From the NCBI RefSeq assembly GCF_001854475.1, contig NZ_MNAN01000034.1, positions 135,698 to 199,697 on the forward strand: a stretch of 64,000 nt of DNA, written 5' to 3'. This DNA is from Pseudoalteromonas byunsanensis (lineage in GTDB: Bacteria > Pseudomonadota > Gammaproteobacteria > Enterobacterales > Alteromonadaceae). The translations under genes were made by a program, and so were the position numbers. This document shows, piece by piece, positions 25,829-35,380 of the stretch. The notes beneath the pieces were generated by a model. The model made no database searches and had not been told where the DNA came from. It was given only the letters and a program-made list of their open reading frames with translations. Position 1 is the first letter of the stretch, and each line of letters starts with the position of its first letter.

Positions 25829-26305
25829 ATGAAAAAAATAGCTTTGTTTGTTGATGTGCAAAATATCTACTACACCTGCAAGCAGTCGTTGGGAAGGAAC
25901 TTTGATTACAATGCTTTTTGGGCACATGCCCAAAAGCTTGGCACCATCGAGCATGCTTATGCATATGCAACCTATAGAGGTGACGACAAGCAGACACAAT
26001 TTCAAAACATACTCCGAGCTATCGGCTTTCAAGTAAAACTCAAGCCGTATATACAGCGTGCGGATGGTTCTAAAAAAGGTGATTGGGATGTGGGGATCAC
26101 AATTGATATGATGGAAGCAGCAAAACACGTTGATGAGGTGGTGTTACTCTCCGGTGATGGTGACTTTGCTATTTTACTCGCCCACTTACGCAATCAGTAT
26201 GGTATTACCAGTCGGGTGTACGGCGTACCTAAACTAACCGCTCAGTTACTTATGGATAGCTGTGACGTGTTTAGAGCCATTGATGATGCCTTGTTGCTTT
26301 CATAA
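25829..26305 (+). CDS. NYN-domain protein (LabA/DUF88-like), 158 aa
   Basis: A PIN-like RNase fold is recognisable. The first strand MKKIALFVDVQNIYYTCKQS carries Asp9 and Asn12. KKGDWDVGITIDMME holds further acidic residues at about 84-94, and VVLLSGDGDFAILLAHLR carries the conserved Asp pair. NYN proteins are metal-dependent ribonucleases or RNA-binding proteins; LabA itself affects the cyanobacterial clock. The start follows GAGGTCATAAA. It is monocistronic and faces a PD-(D/E)XK-like gene. Confidence 0.85.
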   Translation: MKKIALFVDVQNIYYTCKQSLGRNFDYNAFWAHAQKLGTIEHAYAYATYRGDDKQTQFQNILRAIGFQVKLKPYIQRADGSKKGDWDVGITIDMMEAAKHVDEVVLLSGDGDFAILLAHLRNQYGITSRVYGVPKLTAQLLMDSCDVFRAIDDALLLS

Positions 26306-26438
26306 AAATCGTCTGTGAGCACAACTTGATTGCTTAAACGAGAGATAAAGCCATTGCTTGCACGCGGGCTGTTTGCCAAAGGTATCAAACAGCAACTTAC
26401 TCAACTGCTTAGCTACCAATATTGGGGGAGCCGAAGAC

Positions 26439-27131
26439 TCAATAGATATCGACCGTTCGTGAAGCGACGATGATCATGCCTACGGTGTGCTCTCCTTTGC
26501 TTTTACTCGAATCTGAATTGATTTGATGTATATATGAATAACTTAACGACGCACGCAGCGCATACGGGCATGCCACTTTGAGTTCATTCATGACTTCTTT
26601 GATTTTCGTTTTTACATCTTTCGTTTCAAATGCTTTCTTTTCGGGTGCGAGTAAGAACAGGGTTACTATGGTTAAGTCTTTTGTTTCTAGGTCTGTTGTT
26701 TTGGTTATTTCACTGTGGTCAATTTGCTCAAGCTGAGTTTGAGCTTCGAACTGTTTAGATTTTAGCTTATTAATGATCGTTGCTACGCTGCCAAATAGTT
26801 TTACTCTCGATGCCTTAAGCTCTATCAGCTCGATGTGCTTGTTACCAATAAGCGCGAGATCTAACCGCCCTTTTGAAATACCTCTTGGAACTTGGATTTC
26901 CGCCGAGGGAATATAACTCACTTTATTCTGCGCGTACGCATCAAATGCCGCATGGTAAAACAAAGGTGTCATAGCAACTTCTTTACCCGAGGATGGCAAT
27001 AACCAACAAGGTATTTTCTTGTTTTTGATGTAGGTTTGGTCAACATTCTCAAGCACGTTTTTAACCAGTGGCCTAAATAGCTTGAGTTCTGAAAAATTCG
27101 GGGAGGTGATCGTTATATTACTCGACGTCAT
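26439..27131 (-). CDS. PD-(D/E)XK nuclease-like protein, unknown function (230 aa)
   Basis: I know no named family, but the centre has the layout of a PD-(D/E)XK nuclease core: E78 in SAEIQVPRG, D91 in GRLDLALIGNK, then E104-L-K106 in IELIELKAS, with hydrophobic strands around each. The N-terminal 70 residues are of mixed type, and the C-terminus has helices and a strand MIIVASRTVDIY. It is not preceded by a methylase or helicase partner. It lies between the convergent NYN gene and the rhlE-type gene. Restriction or repair roles are possible, unproven. Confidence 0.55.
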   Translation of the reverse strand: MTSSNITITSPNFSELKLFRPLVKNVLENVDQTYIKNKKIPCWLLPSSGKEVAMTPLFYHAAFDAYAQNKVSYIPSAEIQVPRGISKGRLDLALIGNKHIELIELKASRVKLFGSVATIINKLKSKQFEAQTQLEQIDHSEITKTTDLETKDLTIVTLFLLAPEKKAFETKDVKTKIKEVMNELKVACPYALRASLSYSYIHQINSDSSKSKGEHTVGMIIVASRTVDIY

Positions 27132-27235
27132 ATTTTATCCTTAAATACAACTTAGGTAGGTAACTGGGTTTTGAGCAAAGCTGGCGGCAGTAAGTGGCTC
27201 TATTTATAAAGAGCCACACCATATTTAAACCGTAA

Positions 27236-28540
27236 TTACTTATCCAATCCTAATTTCTTGCCCTTAATCTGCTTACGCACATTGGCGATGCGAGCACGGT
27301 TCTTTGCTCTTGCTTCACCACTGGCCTGATTGCTTGGGCGATTGCTACGAGGCTGACGACGCTGATGCGCAGGCTTTTTAGTCAACTTCTTAATTAGGGT
27401 ATCACGACTGCTTACTTCATAGCCTGGTAGGTAATAGCGCTTGATTTGTTGTTCAATCAACTGCTCGATGTGAATAAGCACTTGTTCTTCTTCACGAGAA
27501 ACGAATGAAATCGCCTGTCCTTGATTACCCGCACGACCTGTACGACCTATACGATGCACATAATCTTCCGCAAGGTAAGGCAAGTCGTAATTAACCACTC
27601 GTGGCAAGCCTTCAATATCAATACCTCGAGCCGCAACTTCAGTGGCGACCAATACACGATATTTGCCTTCTTTAAACTCTCGCAATGCTCTGCGACGGGC
27701 ACCTTGTTTTTTATCGCCATGACAAACAATTGCTGCAATACCATCAAGGTTAAGCTCTTCCACCAGCTCATCAGCAACATCTTTCATATTGACGAATACG
27801 AGAACTTGTTGCCAATTTTTCTTGCCGATGAGTTCAGAAAGCAACTCTTTCTTACGCCCTTGCTCAACAGGATAAACTACATGGCGCACTGTCTCAGCGG
27901 TTGTATTCTCGGGCGTTACTTGCACATATTTTGGATGACGTAATACGCGGCTGGCGAATTGTTTCATTGCAGGTGGAAAGGTGGCAGAGAACAGTAACAA
28001 TTGACGTTCTTCGTCCACTAAATCAATAACCTGTTGCATATCGGTAATGAAGCCCATATCAAGCATACGGTCAGCTTCATCTAACACCAAATGAACCACT
28101 TTGGCCAAACTTAGATTGCCAAGGCGAATATGATCTAGTAATCGCCCCGGTGTCGCGACAACAATATCAGCCCCCTGAGATAGCTGCTGCGCTTGACCAT
28201 CGGCGCTTACGCCGCCAAACAATGCCACTGTTTTTAATGTTGTGTGTTGGCTAAAAGCAGCGCAATTTTGTGCGATTTGTTCAGCTAATTCACGTGTAGG
28301 GGCAATAATTAACGCTCGCGGTTGGCGCTCGCCTTCGCTTTCATTTTCAAGTAGCTTTTGAATAATTGGCAAAGAAAACGCAGCTGTTTTACCCGTCCCT
28401 GTTTGTGCGGTTGCCAGCACATCATGCCCTTTTCGAACTACGGGGATCGCGGCTTGCTGTATTGGAGTTAGGGTATGGAAATTTAATTCGTCTAATGCTT
28501 GTAACAGCAAAGGTGAAAAGCTAAAAGATTTAAAGTTCAT
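27236..28540 (-). CDS. RhlE-type DEAD-box RNA helicase (434 aa)
   Basis: All helicase motifs are present: Q motif LTPIQQAAIPVVRKG, Walker A AQTGTGKT, PTRELAEQI, VATPGRLLDHI, VLDEADRMLDMGF, SATF, and the C-terminal VATEVAARGIDIEGL and YVHRIGRTGRAGNQG. The tail is basic (RRQPRSNRPSNQ), typical of RhlE and cold-shock helicases. Its role is RNA unwinding during ribosome assembly and decay. The ATG at 28540 is the first Met. It is upstream of the PD-(D/E)XK-like gene by about 100 bp, same direction. Confidence 0.92.
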   Translation of the reverse strand: MNFKSFSFSPLLLQALDELNFHTLTPIQQAAIPVVRKGHDVLATAQTGTGKTAAFSLPIIQKLLENESEGERQPRALIIAPTRELAEQIAQNCAAFSQHTTLKTVALFGGVSADGQAQQLSQGADIVVATPGRLLDHIRLGNLSLAKVVHLVLDEADRMLDMGFITDMQQVIDLVDEERQLLLFSATFPPAMKQFASRVLRHPKYVQVTPENTTAETVRHVVYPVEQGRKKELLSELIGKKNWQQVLVFVNMKDVADELVEELNLDGIAAIVCHGDKKQGARRRALREFKEGKYRVLVATEVAARGIDIEGLPRVVNYDLPYLAEDYVHRIGRTGRAGNQGQAISFVSREEEQVLIHIEQLIEQQIKRYYLPGYEVSSRDTLIKKLTKKPAHQRRQPRSNRPSNQASGEARAKNRARIANVRKQIKGKKLGLDK

Positions 28541-28598
28541 TGTAAAAAACCTGCGGCCAATACTTAAGGGCCGCAGATTATACGTTATTTGTGCAAAC

Positions 28599-29513
28599 CT
28601 AACAAAGCTTTAATAATGTTTCGTCAATTGCCTGCGCTTTACCGCCGACTACATCCGTTTCATTAAGCTGATTAATAAGTGCTATACCCTTTGCTTGCTG
28701 TTCGCTATTTAATGGTACATATGGTAGACGGAACACTGGCTTAACTGCTCCTGTCATAATCAGTGCCGTATTAATCGCGATAGGATTCGGTTCACAAAAC
28801 AACCATTGCATCAAAGGTTGTAGCTGAGCATTTAACTCGATGTTTTCTTGATCCATTAACTGACGGAATAAACCAGGGATCAAGTTTGAGGCCACCGATA
28901 TTACACCATGAGATTGATAACGATGACGACTATCATGAGCTTCATCATCATTACCTGACCAACATGCTATACCTTGTGCTTCGTAATGCGCGATACGATC
29001 GTTGCCACCACACTCTTTCACACCAATAAAATTTTCGTGTTTTGCCAATGGTTCTATAATATCAGGAGTTAGATCTTGGCCAGTGCGTCCAGGTACGTTG
29101 TAAATAAATGCTGGGCCAATGTCGAGCACGCGTTGAAAATGAGTTTTCAAGCCTTCTATGGAAGTTCGACCATAATATGGGTTTATTTGTAATGCAGCAT
29201 CCATACCCGATGCGAACCCGTACTCTGTCGCTTTAATCGCTTCACGAGTATTATTGCTACCGGTGTTACCCACTATCACCAGTTTATCTGAAAACTTATT
29301 TACGCTGTGGGCTATGAGCATCAAATGCTCTTCCCAGTTCATTAGTTGGCCTTCTCCGGTTGTACCACCAACAATGATACCGTCTACACCTGCTGCTATT
29401 TGCGCTTCCACCAACGCATCATAGGTTTGCAAATCAATATCTCCACCCATTGTGTAGGGCGTTTTAATTGCCGTTATTAGGCTCGCTTGTTTTATCGTTT
29501 GAATCGTACGCAT
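28599..29513 (-). CDS. dapA: 4-hydroxy-tetrahydrodipicolinate synthase, plant-like form (304 aa)
   Basis: DHDPS condenses pyruvate with aspartate semialdehyde in lysine synthesis. The Schiff-base lysine is K166 in IGVKECGGN, the catalytic tyrosine Y138 in YNVPGRTG, and GGTTGEGQL is at about residues 49-57. Several stretches (GEGQLMNWEEHLMLI, CWSGNDDEAHDSR, EPNPIAINTAL and PVFRLPYVPL) look to me like the plant chloroplast enzyme and unlike E. coli DapA, for which GTTGESATL and a different C-terminus are known. The ATG at 29513 is preferred over TTG 29522. It is a single gene, upstream of and co-directional with rhlE. Confidence 0.85.
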   Translation of the reverse strand: MRTIQTIKQASLITAIKTPYTMGGDIDLQTYDALVEAQIAAGVDGIIVGGTTGEGQLMNWEEHLMLIAHSVNKFSDKLVIVGNTGSNNTREAIKATEYGFASGMDAALQINPYYGRTSIEGLKTHFQRVLDIGPAFIYNVPGRTGQDLTPDIIEPLAKHENFIGVKECGGNDRIAHYEAQGIACWSGNDDEAHDSRHRYQSHGVISVASNLIPGLFRQLMDQENIELNAQLQPLMQWLFCEPNPIAINTALIMTGAVKPVFRLPYVPLNSEQQAKGIALINQLNETDVVGGKAQAIDETLLKLC

Positions 29514-29729
29514 TGTGCTCAAATCTTTGTGTTTTCAAAGTTGCGCACTGTTTTACCATAAATGACGATATGATCCGAGTAGAAAGCCGATTAAATTTAC
29601 AAAAACACTAAAATTTAGACATAAAATAAGTTTCGCTAATTTGCAGCTAAGCCTGTGTATTGCAAAACAATAAATAAAGCCACAGGATATAAACTGTGGC
29701 TTTAGTGCTTATCACAACGGGGAGATTGT

Positions 29730-32444
29730 TTAGAAAGAGCGGCTCAACCCTACGTAATAGAATCGCCCTCTAAATGAGTACAGATTGTCGTCGGTAGAAG
29801 TACCGTTCGCTTTTAAGAATGGAGGTTCTTTGTCGAACAAGTTTTGCACACCAAAATGTACATCTGTTTGTAACGCGTCAATAAAGTAACCTAACTGGAT
29901 ATTATGAAATACTGTAGCATCCATCACATCATCCTCAGCTGCCGTGATCTTAGAGTTATAGGCTGCATCCCACGTTACTCGATAGTTGCCCTGCTCCCAA
30001 TCTAGCTGTAGGTTCGCTTTGTATTCTGGAATACTCCCAAAGGCGCTATCGTAGGTGCCTACTACATCTCTAAATGGTGTATCGTTGGTATCTTGAACCT
30101 GAAAATCTGACATGTATGTCGCGTCTAAATTAAAACGCCAAGTACCTAGATTGTTTTCATGTAAATAATTAACGTTTAAATCAAAACCAGAAAGATTACG
30201 GGCTGCAATATTGTTAGAAGATGAAAATATCGTTTGAATATACCCTTTGCCATTATTGCTGCGGATCACCGCATTGGCAAACTCAGGATTACCTGCGACA
30301 TATTGATCAACAACATAGCGCGAACTTGAAAACACCACATTTGACTGTTCAATGTCAAAGTAATCCAGTGTTAGTCCAAGCCCATCTAGCGGCTCAATAA
30401 CTAGACCTAGCGTCATGTTATCTGCTTCTTCTGGCTTTAAGTTCGGGTTTCCCCCGCCAATAATGTCATTACTTTGAATTTCATTTTTACTAAAGGCTGG
30501 GTTAAGTCCAGCGCAGCCTGATATTGATGTGTTGAAATAGTTTGCATCATTGTTTGGGTTACATGGGTCGTACATATTGGTATTGATAGACGACGTACGC
30601 CCCTGATACATCTGTGCCATAGTTGGCGCTCTAAAGCCTGTGCTGTAGCTACCACGAATTTTTACTGACTCAAGTGGGCGATAGATGATACCAAACTTAG
30701 GATTTGTCGTTGTTTGATCGATATCGCTATAATCGCTGTATCTTAATGCCGCCTCTACATCTAGGTTTTCTAGTACTGGTATCGCTAACTCTACGTAATA
30801 CTCTGATATCTCCCTGACAGGCGAGGTAACTGGCGTGACCGATCCGCCCCAAGAAACATCAAACGTGGCAGTACGCTGCGCTTGGTCTACAGATAAAGAT
30901 AATTGATCTTCACGATATTCCGCACCTGCTGAGAACATCATTTCTCCCGCATCTAGCTGCATCACCGGACCTGCAATGCTTGCCTGAATGAAAGATAAGT
31001 CATTTTTGTTGGTTTGCGACGGTGCTGTGGTATTTATAAAATCAAGCATGTCTTGAGTGATTGAACCTTCAGGGCCAAATACATTGAGTGCCACACAATC
31101 CGGATCAGCAGCTGTTTCACATTCATCAGATAAGGCTCGCTCAATTTGAATAATTGACGGCTGCGCGCCCCCTTCTTGAACCAACTTGGCACTTTGACTA
31201 GAGAATAGCACTTCCCAATCGTATTCATCGGCTAACATCCCCTGCAACCCTAATGTGTAACGGGTAATGGTATTGTTTGACTGATAAATTCGCGAACCAT
31301 ACTCGCTGAATCGTTTACTAACGTTGCCCGCTTCGCCAAACGGGTTATATTTTTGATTCGGACCAACACCAAAATTATTACCATCGGCATCTGGGTAACG
31401 CTTAAACGCATTAGGCGTATCAACGTTGTCACCATACCATCCTGTATCGGTCCCCGGAGGCGCTTGATTCCCTTGTACAAAACCGTCATGAAATGATAGT
31501 TCAGTAAAAAATGTTAAATCGTCCGCAAGCGAATATTCACCAAACACAAACACACTAGTGGTTTTGTTGTCATTGGCACCAGATTGCGCTGCTCGGTAGT
31601 TATAGCCCTCTTTGTCATAATCCCAAGCAATGACCTGGCTAGGATTACTGGCATCTGGTACGGTCCAAGTGCCATCTCCTAAACCAAAGCCAGTTAATTT
31701 AGGATTAGGTGCTGTACCCGAACGGCCATTGCCGCCGCCAAGATAAGTTTGATCAGCATCTTTGGTCATGTAGCGATCTTTTTCCTCCCAGCCTGCGTTA
31801 TTGCTGGTTGAGGCAGCGACCATAATACTGGCTTTATCGGTGCTGACTCCAGTAACAAAACCTACTTTTCGCTCATCGGCATCACCACGAGATGAACGAC
31901 CATAGTGCGCCGTCACTTTAAACCCTTCATAATTCTTGCGCGTGATAATGTTAATTACACCCGCAATGGCATCAGAGCCATAAATTGCTGATGCGCCGTC
32001 TTTAAGAACTTCAATTTGAGAGATGGCTTCAAATGGGATTGAAGACAAGTCAACTAGCCCGTCCTCGTCGGACCCCACCAAACGGCGGCCATTGAGTAAT
32101 ACCAGTGTGTTTGTCGCTTCAATACCGCGTAATGTAGCTGTTTGAATATTGTTGCTACCCGCACTACTTTGATTGTTTGCTGTATTACCGGTAAGCGCAG
32201 GTAATCGACGCAACGCTGAACTAACGTCACTGATACCTAAATTAGTAAGCGCTTCTTTGCTCACAACTGTAATTGGCGAAGTAGACTCGACCTCGGCACG
32301 CGCTATCCTCGAGCCCGTCACCATAATTTTTTCAACTTCTTTTAGGTTGTCATCTGCCGCATGAACGTTTGCGCTAATGGAGCTTACTGAAGTGATCACT
32401 GCCATTGAAAGCGCAGATAATTTGAAGGTTAATTTGGTTGTCAT
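29730..32444 (-). CDS. TonB-dependent outer membrane receptor (904 aa)
   Basis: A signal peptide (to about residue 29, ANVHA) is followed by the TonB box region (EKIMVTGSRI) and a plug domain from about 55 to 165 (GSNNIQTATLRGIEATNTLV, LVDLSSIPFEAISQIEVLKD, GVINIITRK). The rest is a beta-barrel ending in Phe (VGLSRSF), the outer membrane insertion signal. The barrel has the SYSTGFRAPTMAQMYQG and NLKPEEADN pieces common to large Alteromonadales receptors for peptides, sugars or iron complexes. The substrate is unknown. The start follows GAGG. An operator-like palindrome lies upstream at 32611-32629. Confidence 0.92.
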   Translation of the reverse strand: MTTKLTFKLSALSMAVITSVSSISANVHAADDNLKEVEKIMVTGSRIARAEVESTSPITVVSKEALTNLGISDVSSALRRLPALTGNTANNQSSAGSNNIQTATLRGIEATNTLVLLNGRRLVGSDEDGLVDLSSIPFEAISQIEVLKDGASAIYGSDAIAGVINIITRKNYEGFKVTAHYGRSSRGDADERKVGFVTGVSTDKASIMVAASTSNNAGWEEKDRYMTKDADQTYLGGGNGRSGTAPNPKLTGFGLGDGTWTVPDASNPSQVIAWDYDKEGYNYRAAQSGANDNKTTSVFVFGEYSLADDLTFFTELSFHDGFVQGNQAPPGTDTGWYGDNVDTPNAFKRYPDADGNNFGVGPNQKYNPFGEAGNVSKRFSEYGSRIYQSNNTITRYTLGLQGMLADEYDWEVLFSSQSAKLVQEGGAQPSIIQIERALSDECETAADPDCVALNVFGPEGSITQDMLDFINTTAPSQTNKNDLSFIQASIAGPVMQLDAGEMMFSAGAEYREDQLSLSVDQAQRTATFDVSWGGSVTPVTSPVREISEYYVELAIPVLENLDVEAALRYSDYSDIDQTTTNPKFGIIYRPLESVKIRGSYSTGFRAPTMAQMYQGRTSSINTNMYDPCNPNNDANYFNTSISGCAGLNPAFSKNEIQSNDIIGGGNPNLKPEEADNMTLGLVIEPLDGLGLTLDYFDIEQSNVVFSSSRYVVDQYVAGNPEFANAVIRSNNGKGYIQTIFSSSNNIAARNLSGFDLNVNYLHENNLGTWRFNLDATYMSDFQVQDTNDTPFRDVVGTYDSAFGSIPEYKANLQLDWEQGNYRVTWDAAYNSKITAAEDDVMDATVFHNIQLGYFIDALQTDVHFGVQNLFDKEPPFLKANGTSTDDNLYSFRGRFYYVGLSRSF

Positions 32445-32610
32445 TATAAGCCTCTATTGTTGATGTTATTGTTCAGATTGCTGCACCTCACGCGTTAGCG
32501 ACATAACACTTAGTAAAGCGACGTATATTAGCGTGTGCTAACAAGCGAAAGCCCAGAACTTTCTCCCTAACAACGCTTTGTCCGTAAAATGCACTAACAA
32601 CATACGATAT

Positions 32611-32629
32611 ATTGCATACAATATGCAAT
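32611..32629. promoter_or_regulatory. operator-like perfect palindrome between TonB receptor and DUF6058-like gene
   Basis: ATTGCATA and TATGCAAT form an 8-bp perfect inverted repeat with a 3-nt centre (19 bp overall). It lies 167 bp upstream of the receptor ATG and 240 bp upstream of the divergent gene, the typical place for a regulator site. No regulator is encoded beside it. Confidence 0.4.
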
Positions 32630-32868
32630 AATAATTACCTAAAACCAGTAATTTTATTTTCACTTGGAAACTACCAACAAAGTATTTTCTGGATATAGAA
32701 ATGAGGAATCACCAAATAGCAACAAATAACCTTTTGAAGTATATGCTTATTTAATCTTGATATCTGGACACTTTGACTGACAGAGAAAAAAACCGCTGTA
32801 ACCGCTTGTAAAATTTTTATACATAGTTCAGAATTCAAAACACTGTACATTTATCCAGTTTATTTTGT

Positions 32869-33522
32869 ATGAGCTTACTCAATCACTTGAATACCCATTT
32901 TTATCGCACAGAAGAACTATGCCACGCGTTAAAGATCGACACCGCTCAACTCGCTCAATGGCAAGACTGTGGTTTATTTCCAAAACCTAGCTACAGTATT
33001 CAAAACCAGATCAAGTGCAGCTCTTTTCTTGGCCTGTATGAATGTGAAGAGTTCACCGATTATTACCCGCGTGGCGGTGCGCACTGGGGCTTAGATTTAA
33101 TAAAACACAAAGTTAATAATGCAGCCCTGGCGTATGAACTGTTTTTCCAGCAGTACACACAAAGCTTAAACAAATGTCAGCACCAAGGGTTCCATTGCCA
33201 AGATGAGCGTTTTAGTGACGATCTTTGTGAGCAAATACAAAGTGCGTGGCAGCAATATTTGTGCAGTAAATATGGTGTGATCAGTCAAAATGGATTGGTT
33301 GAAGAACTAGTACATATAGAGCTCGGTCGTGCCATCGTGGATGAAATTACTGAAGAGCGAACCGTCCCTAGTATCAATCAACAAGACCGCCCTGCTCTGT
33401 TACAAGCCCTTAAGCTGCTCAATAGAGCCTTTAGTCATCCCGTAAAGCACGAACGAAACCAATCACTAAGAGAGCGCTATATTGATGCCTTGGTGTGTAA
33501 ATATGATTTGTCGATTAAGTAG
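32869..33522 (+). CDS. DUF6058-like protein (217 aa)
   Basis: The N-terminus (FYRTEELCHALKIDTAQLAQ, then DCGLFPKPSYSI) looks like a MerR-type or other small helical domain. The middle has ECEEFTDYYPRGGAHWGLDL, and the rest is helical. I recall this arrangement from DUF6058 (natural product biosynthesis-associated) proteins; the match is from memory. No natural-product genes are nearby. Head-to-head with the TonB receptor across 424 bp. It could be a regulator of that receptor, which fits the helix-turn-helix-like start, but this is only inference. Confidence 0.5.
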   Translation: MSLLNHLNTHFYRTEELCHALKIDTAQLAQWQDCGLFPKPSYSIQNQIKCSSFLGLYECEEFTDYYPRGGAHWGLDLIKHKVNNAALAYELFFQQYTQSLNKCQHQGFHCQDERFSDDLCEQIQSAWQQYLCSKYGVISQNGLVEELVHIELGRAIVDEITEERTVPSINQQDRPALLQALKLLNRAFSHPVKHERNQSLRERYIDALVCKYDLSIK

Positions 33523-33728
33523 ATGTCAAAACTTCAAAGTTCTGTATGTATGCACGTGTCACAAATAGCCTGCCACGTAGTGATAAAACGTAAGCTCTTA
33601 CCTAATAGCTTTTTTGCCCGTTGTTGGTGCTAGTAGTCGTTATTGCTCGGTAAAGCTTAAAACTTTGAAAAAAATTATAGCGATAAGTATGAGTGCAATG
33701 GGTTATACGATGAATACATGGCACTTAA

Positions 33729-34137
33729 TTACTTTTCTTCACACCGCGGCAGTTGCAGGTATAACATCAAGGCAAGCACAGAAAAAATAGCCGTAATTCT
33801 GAGTATAAAGTTTGGATCAATCAATACGTCATTAATGAATTTCGCAACCAAGTACCAACCTAACACTGCTGACACCGTAAAAACACTAAAAGCAATTGCA
33901 CAAACCCATCCATTTAACATTCAACGCTTCAATAATGTGTAAAAAGCAACCTCAACAAATAACACTGGCAAAAGAGTTAGAGTACCAAACATTAAAGAAA
34001 AGGTTATCTGTACTTTGTGTTCTAAACGCATTAAATACCATAAAGGTCGCCAAACCTAGGTAGATAACTGCTAAAAACTTAATAATGAGTTTCAAATTTA
34101 GCCAAAAATTATTCGAAAAGAGTGTTGCACTTTTTAA
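33729..34137 (-). pseudogene. decayed four-TM membrane protein gene
   Basis: On the minus strand, from 34137 a frame with LIIKFLAVIYLGLATFMVF runs until a stop at 33952. In another frame MRLEHKVQITFSLMFGTLTL (ATG 34031) continues through a hydrophobic segment to TGA at 33921-33923. The next codon in the same frame is ATG 33920, giving a 63-residue stretch MLNGWVCAIAFSVFTVSAVL with two more hydrophobic segments. Joining them by one frameshift and one stop codon gives about 140 residues with four membrane helices. This pattern suggests a degraded gene. Alternatively the last part (33729-33920) is a real small membrane protein. Confidence 0.5.
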
Positions 34138-34385
34138 CTAATCCTTGAAATATATGGCAAAGTGAAAAGCAGCTAACAGTACATGAACCTCTGCCATGTG
34201 CGTAAACCTACAGAAAATACCAATAAACACTTAACTAGTCGAAACTAAGTACTTCAACTTTCAACTCAATAACCGCCTTTTTCACCATATATTTGAACGA
34301 GTGAGTGGAGACGCGTTTATTCTTAATCAAAGAAGAACGAGCATTCGAGTCTCAAGCTAGCAAAGAGCATGAAATATAACACCCG

Positions 34386-34403
34386 CCCGCATCGTGATGC
34401 GGG
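34386..34403. repeat. short palindrome, REP-like or terminator
   Basis: CCCGCATC and GATGCGGG are inverted repeats separated by two bases. It lies downstream of the 87-aa gene and may be a terminator without T run, or one of the short palindromic repeats common in this genus. Confidence 0.45.
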
Positions 34404-34434
34404 ATCGAGGCAGTATTGGCAGAGCCATTAAAAA

Positions 34435-34698
34435 CTATTGGTATTCTTGCTCAAAATGCGCACGCATTACTTCAAATGCTTTAAGCACCTCGAGTTGCGG
34501 CTTGCACAGTTCATCGTACCATGCGTCAAAGCGTTCATCATCTTCTTGATCGCTGAGTGCTTGATATTGAGCTAATAGTTCTATGATGTCTGTATGAGTA
34601 CATGCTAATGCATCTAGCCTTTCACTCAATGCAGAATGATCTTTGTTTTTCAATGTCGCAATGACGCTGTTATCTAATTGTTGGTTTTGCTCCGTCAT
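34435..34698 (-). CDS. hypothetical acidic protein (87 aa)
   Basis: A soluble, highly acidic, almost wholly helical protein (ERLDALACTHTDIIELLAQY, then DQEDDERFDAWYDELC). No family is recognised. The ATG at 34698 is preceded by AAAAGGGAGCC, a strong ribosome site, which supports a real gene. Convergent to nothing close; the upstream 145 bp holds its promoter. Confidence 0.65.
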   Translation of the reverse strand: MTEQNQQLDNSVIATLKNKDHSALSERLDALACTHTDIIELLAQYQALSDQEDDERFDAWYDELCKPQLEVLKAFEVMRAHFEQEYQ

Positions 34699-34843
34699 GG
34701 CGGCTCCCTTTTAAACATTACGCACCTTATTTATAACAGGCTGGTAGCGAATAGCTACCCCTGTTCGTGCTAGTTGCGCAACATTCAAGCGGTTATGTAG
34801 AAAAAAACAAAATTAACAGGGAATTATTTATTCTAAATAACCG

Positions 34844-35236
34844 CTATTTCCCGAATAATAAATCCCAAAAACTGGGTGGTTCATGAAGCTTATGATATTG
34901 CTTGCGAAGTTCATCTATTTTTTTGAGTTGTTCCTTGGCTTCTTCTAATCTTCCTGATTTAGCTAATTTTTCACTGCTTTCCAACACGTTAGCTACCCTA
35001 TTCAAGCCTAGACTTGATTCTTCTTGAAGCTTTGTATCAAAGCTATGTTGTTGACTTACTGATAAATGCTCACGAAAAGCAGCAATGCTCTCAAGTAACT
35101 GCTGCTGAGAGTCACTTTTCATGGCATTTTTATAGGCCAGACCCATATTTTTCATGGTAACTTCTAAATCACTACTTTGCTTAGCAGCTAACGATATAGA
35201 CATAAAGAACAAAGCAAATAATAGGGTTTTGGGCAT
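34844..35236 (-). CDS. hypothetical periplasmic coiled-coil protein (130 aa)
   Basis: The signal peptide MPKTLLFALFFMSISLAAKQ is followed by a helical region with heptad-like spacing, ending LEEAKEQLKKIDELRKQYHK and FWDLLFGK. The ATG at 35236 sits behind GGAGG at the right distance; the longer frame to 35293 is not needed. The pattern resembles periplasmic cytochrome b562-like or small Cys-free helical bundle proteins: there is no heme motif. It is the only gene between two intergenic gaps. Confidence 0.65.
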   Translation of the reverse strand: MPKTLLFALFFMSISLAAKQSSDLEVTMKNMGLAYKNAMKSDSQQQLLESIAAFREHLSVSQQHSFDTKLQEESSLGLNRVANVLESSEKLAKSGRLEEAKEQLKKIDELRKQYHKLHEPPSFWDLLFGK

Positions 35237-35380
35237 AAATCCTCCGACAAATTTGAGTGCATTATAGAGGCCTTTGAAAGATGAAAAAAGCATTTACAGA
35301 CTAACCTAAGAAGGTTCCTCAAATAATTTCAGATTTTTGTGCCATAATAGTTACTTAACTTAAAGACAAATGAGGTTAAT

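Noticed and set aside
26306..27235. NYN plus PD-(D/E)XK genes as a defence system
   Set aside because: They are convergent, not an operon, and lack other defence genes around them. Two nuclease-like folds alone do not make a system.
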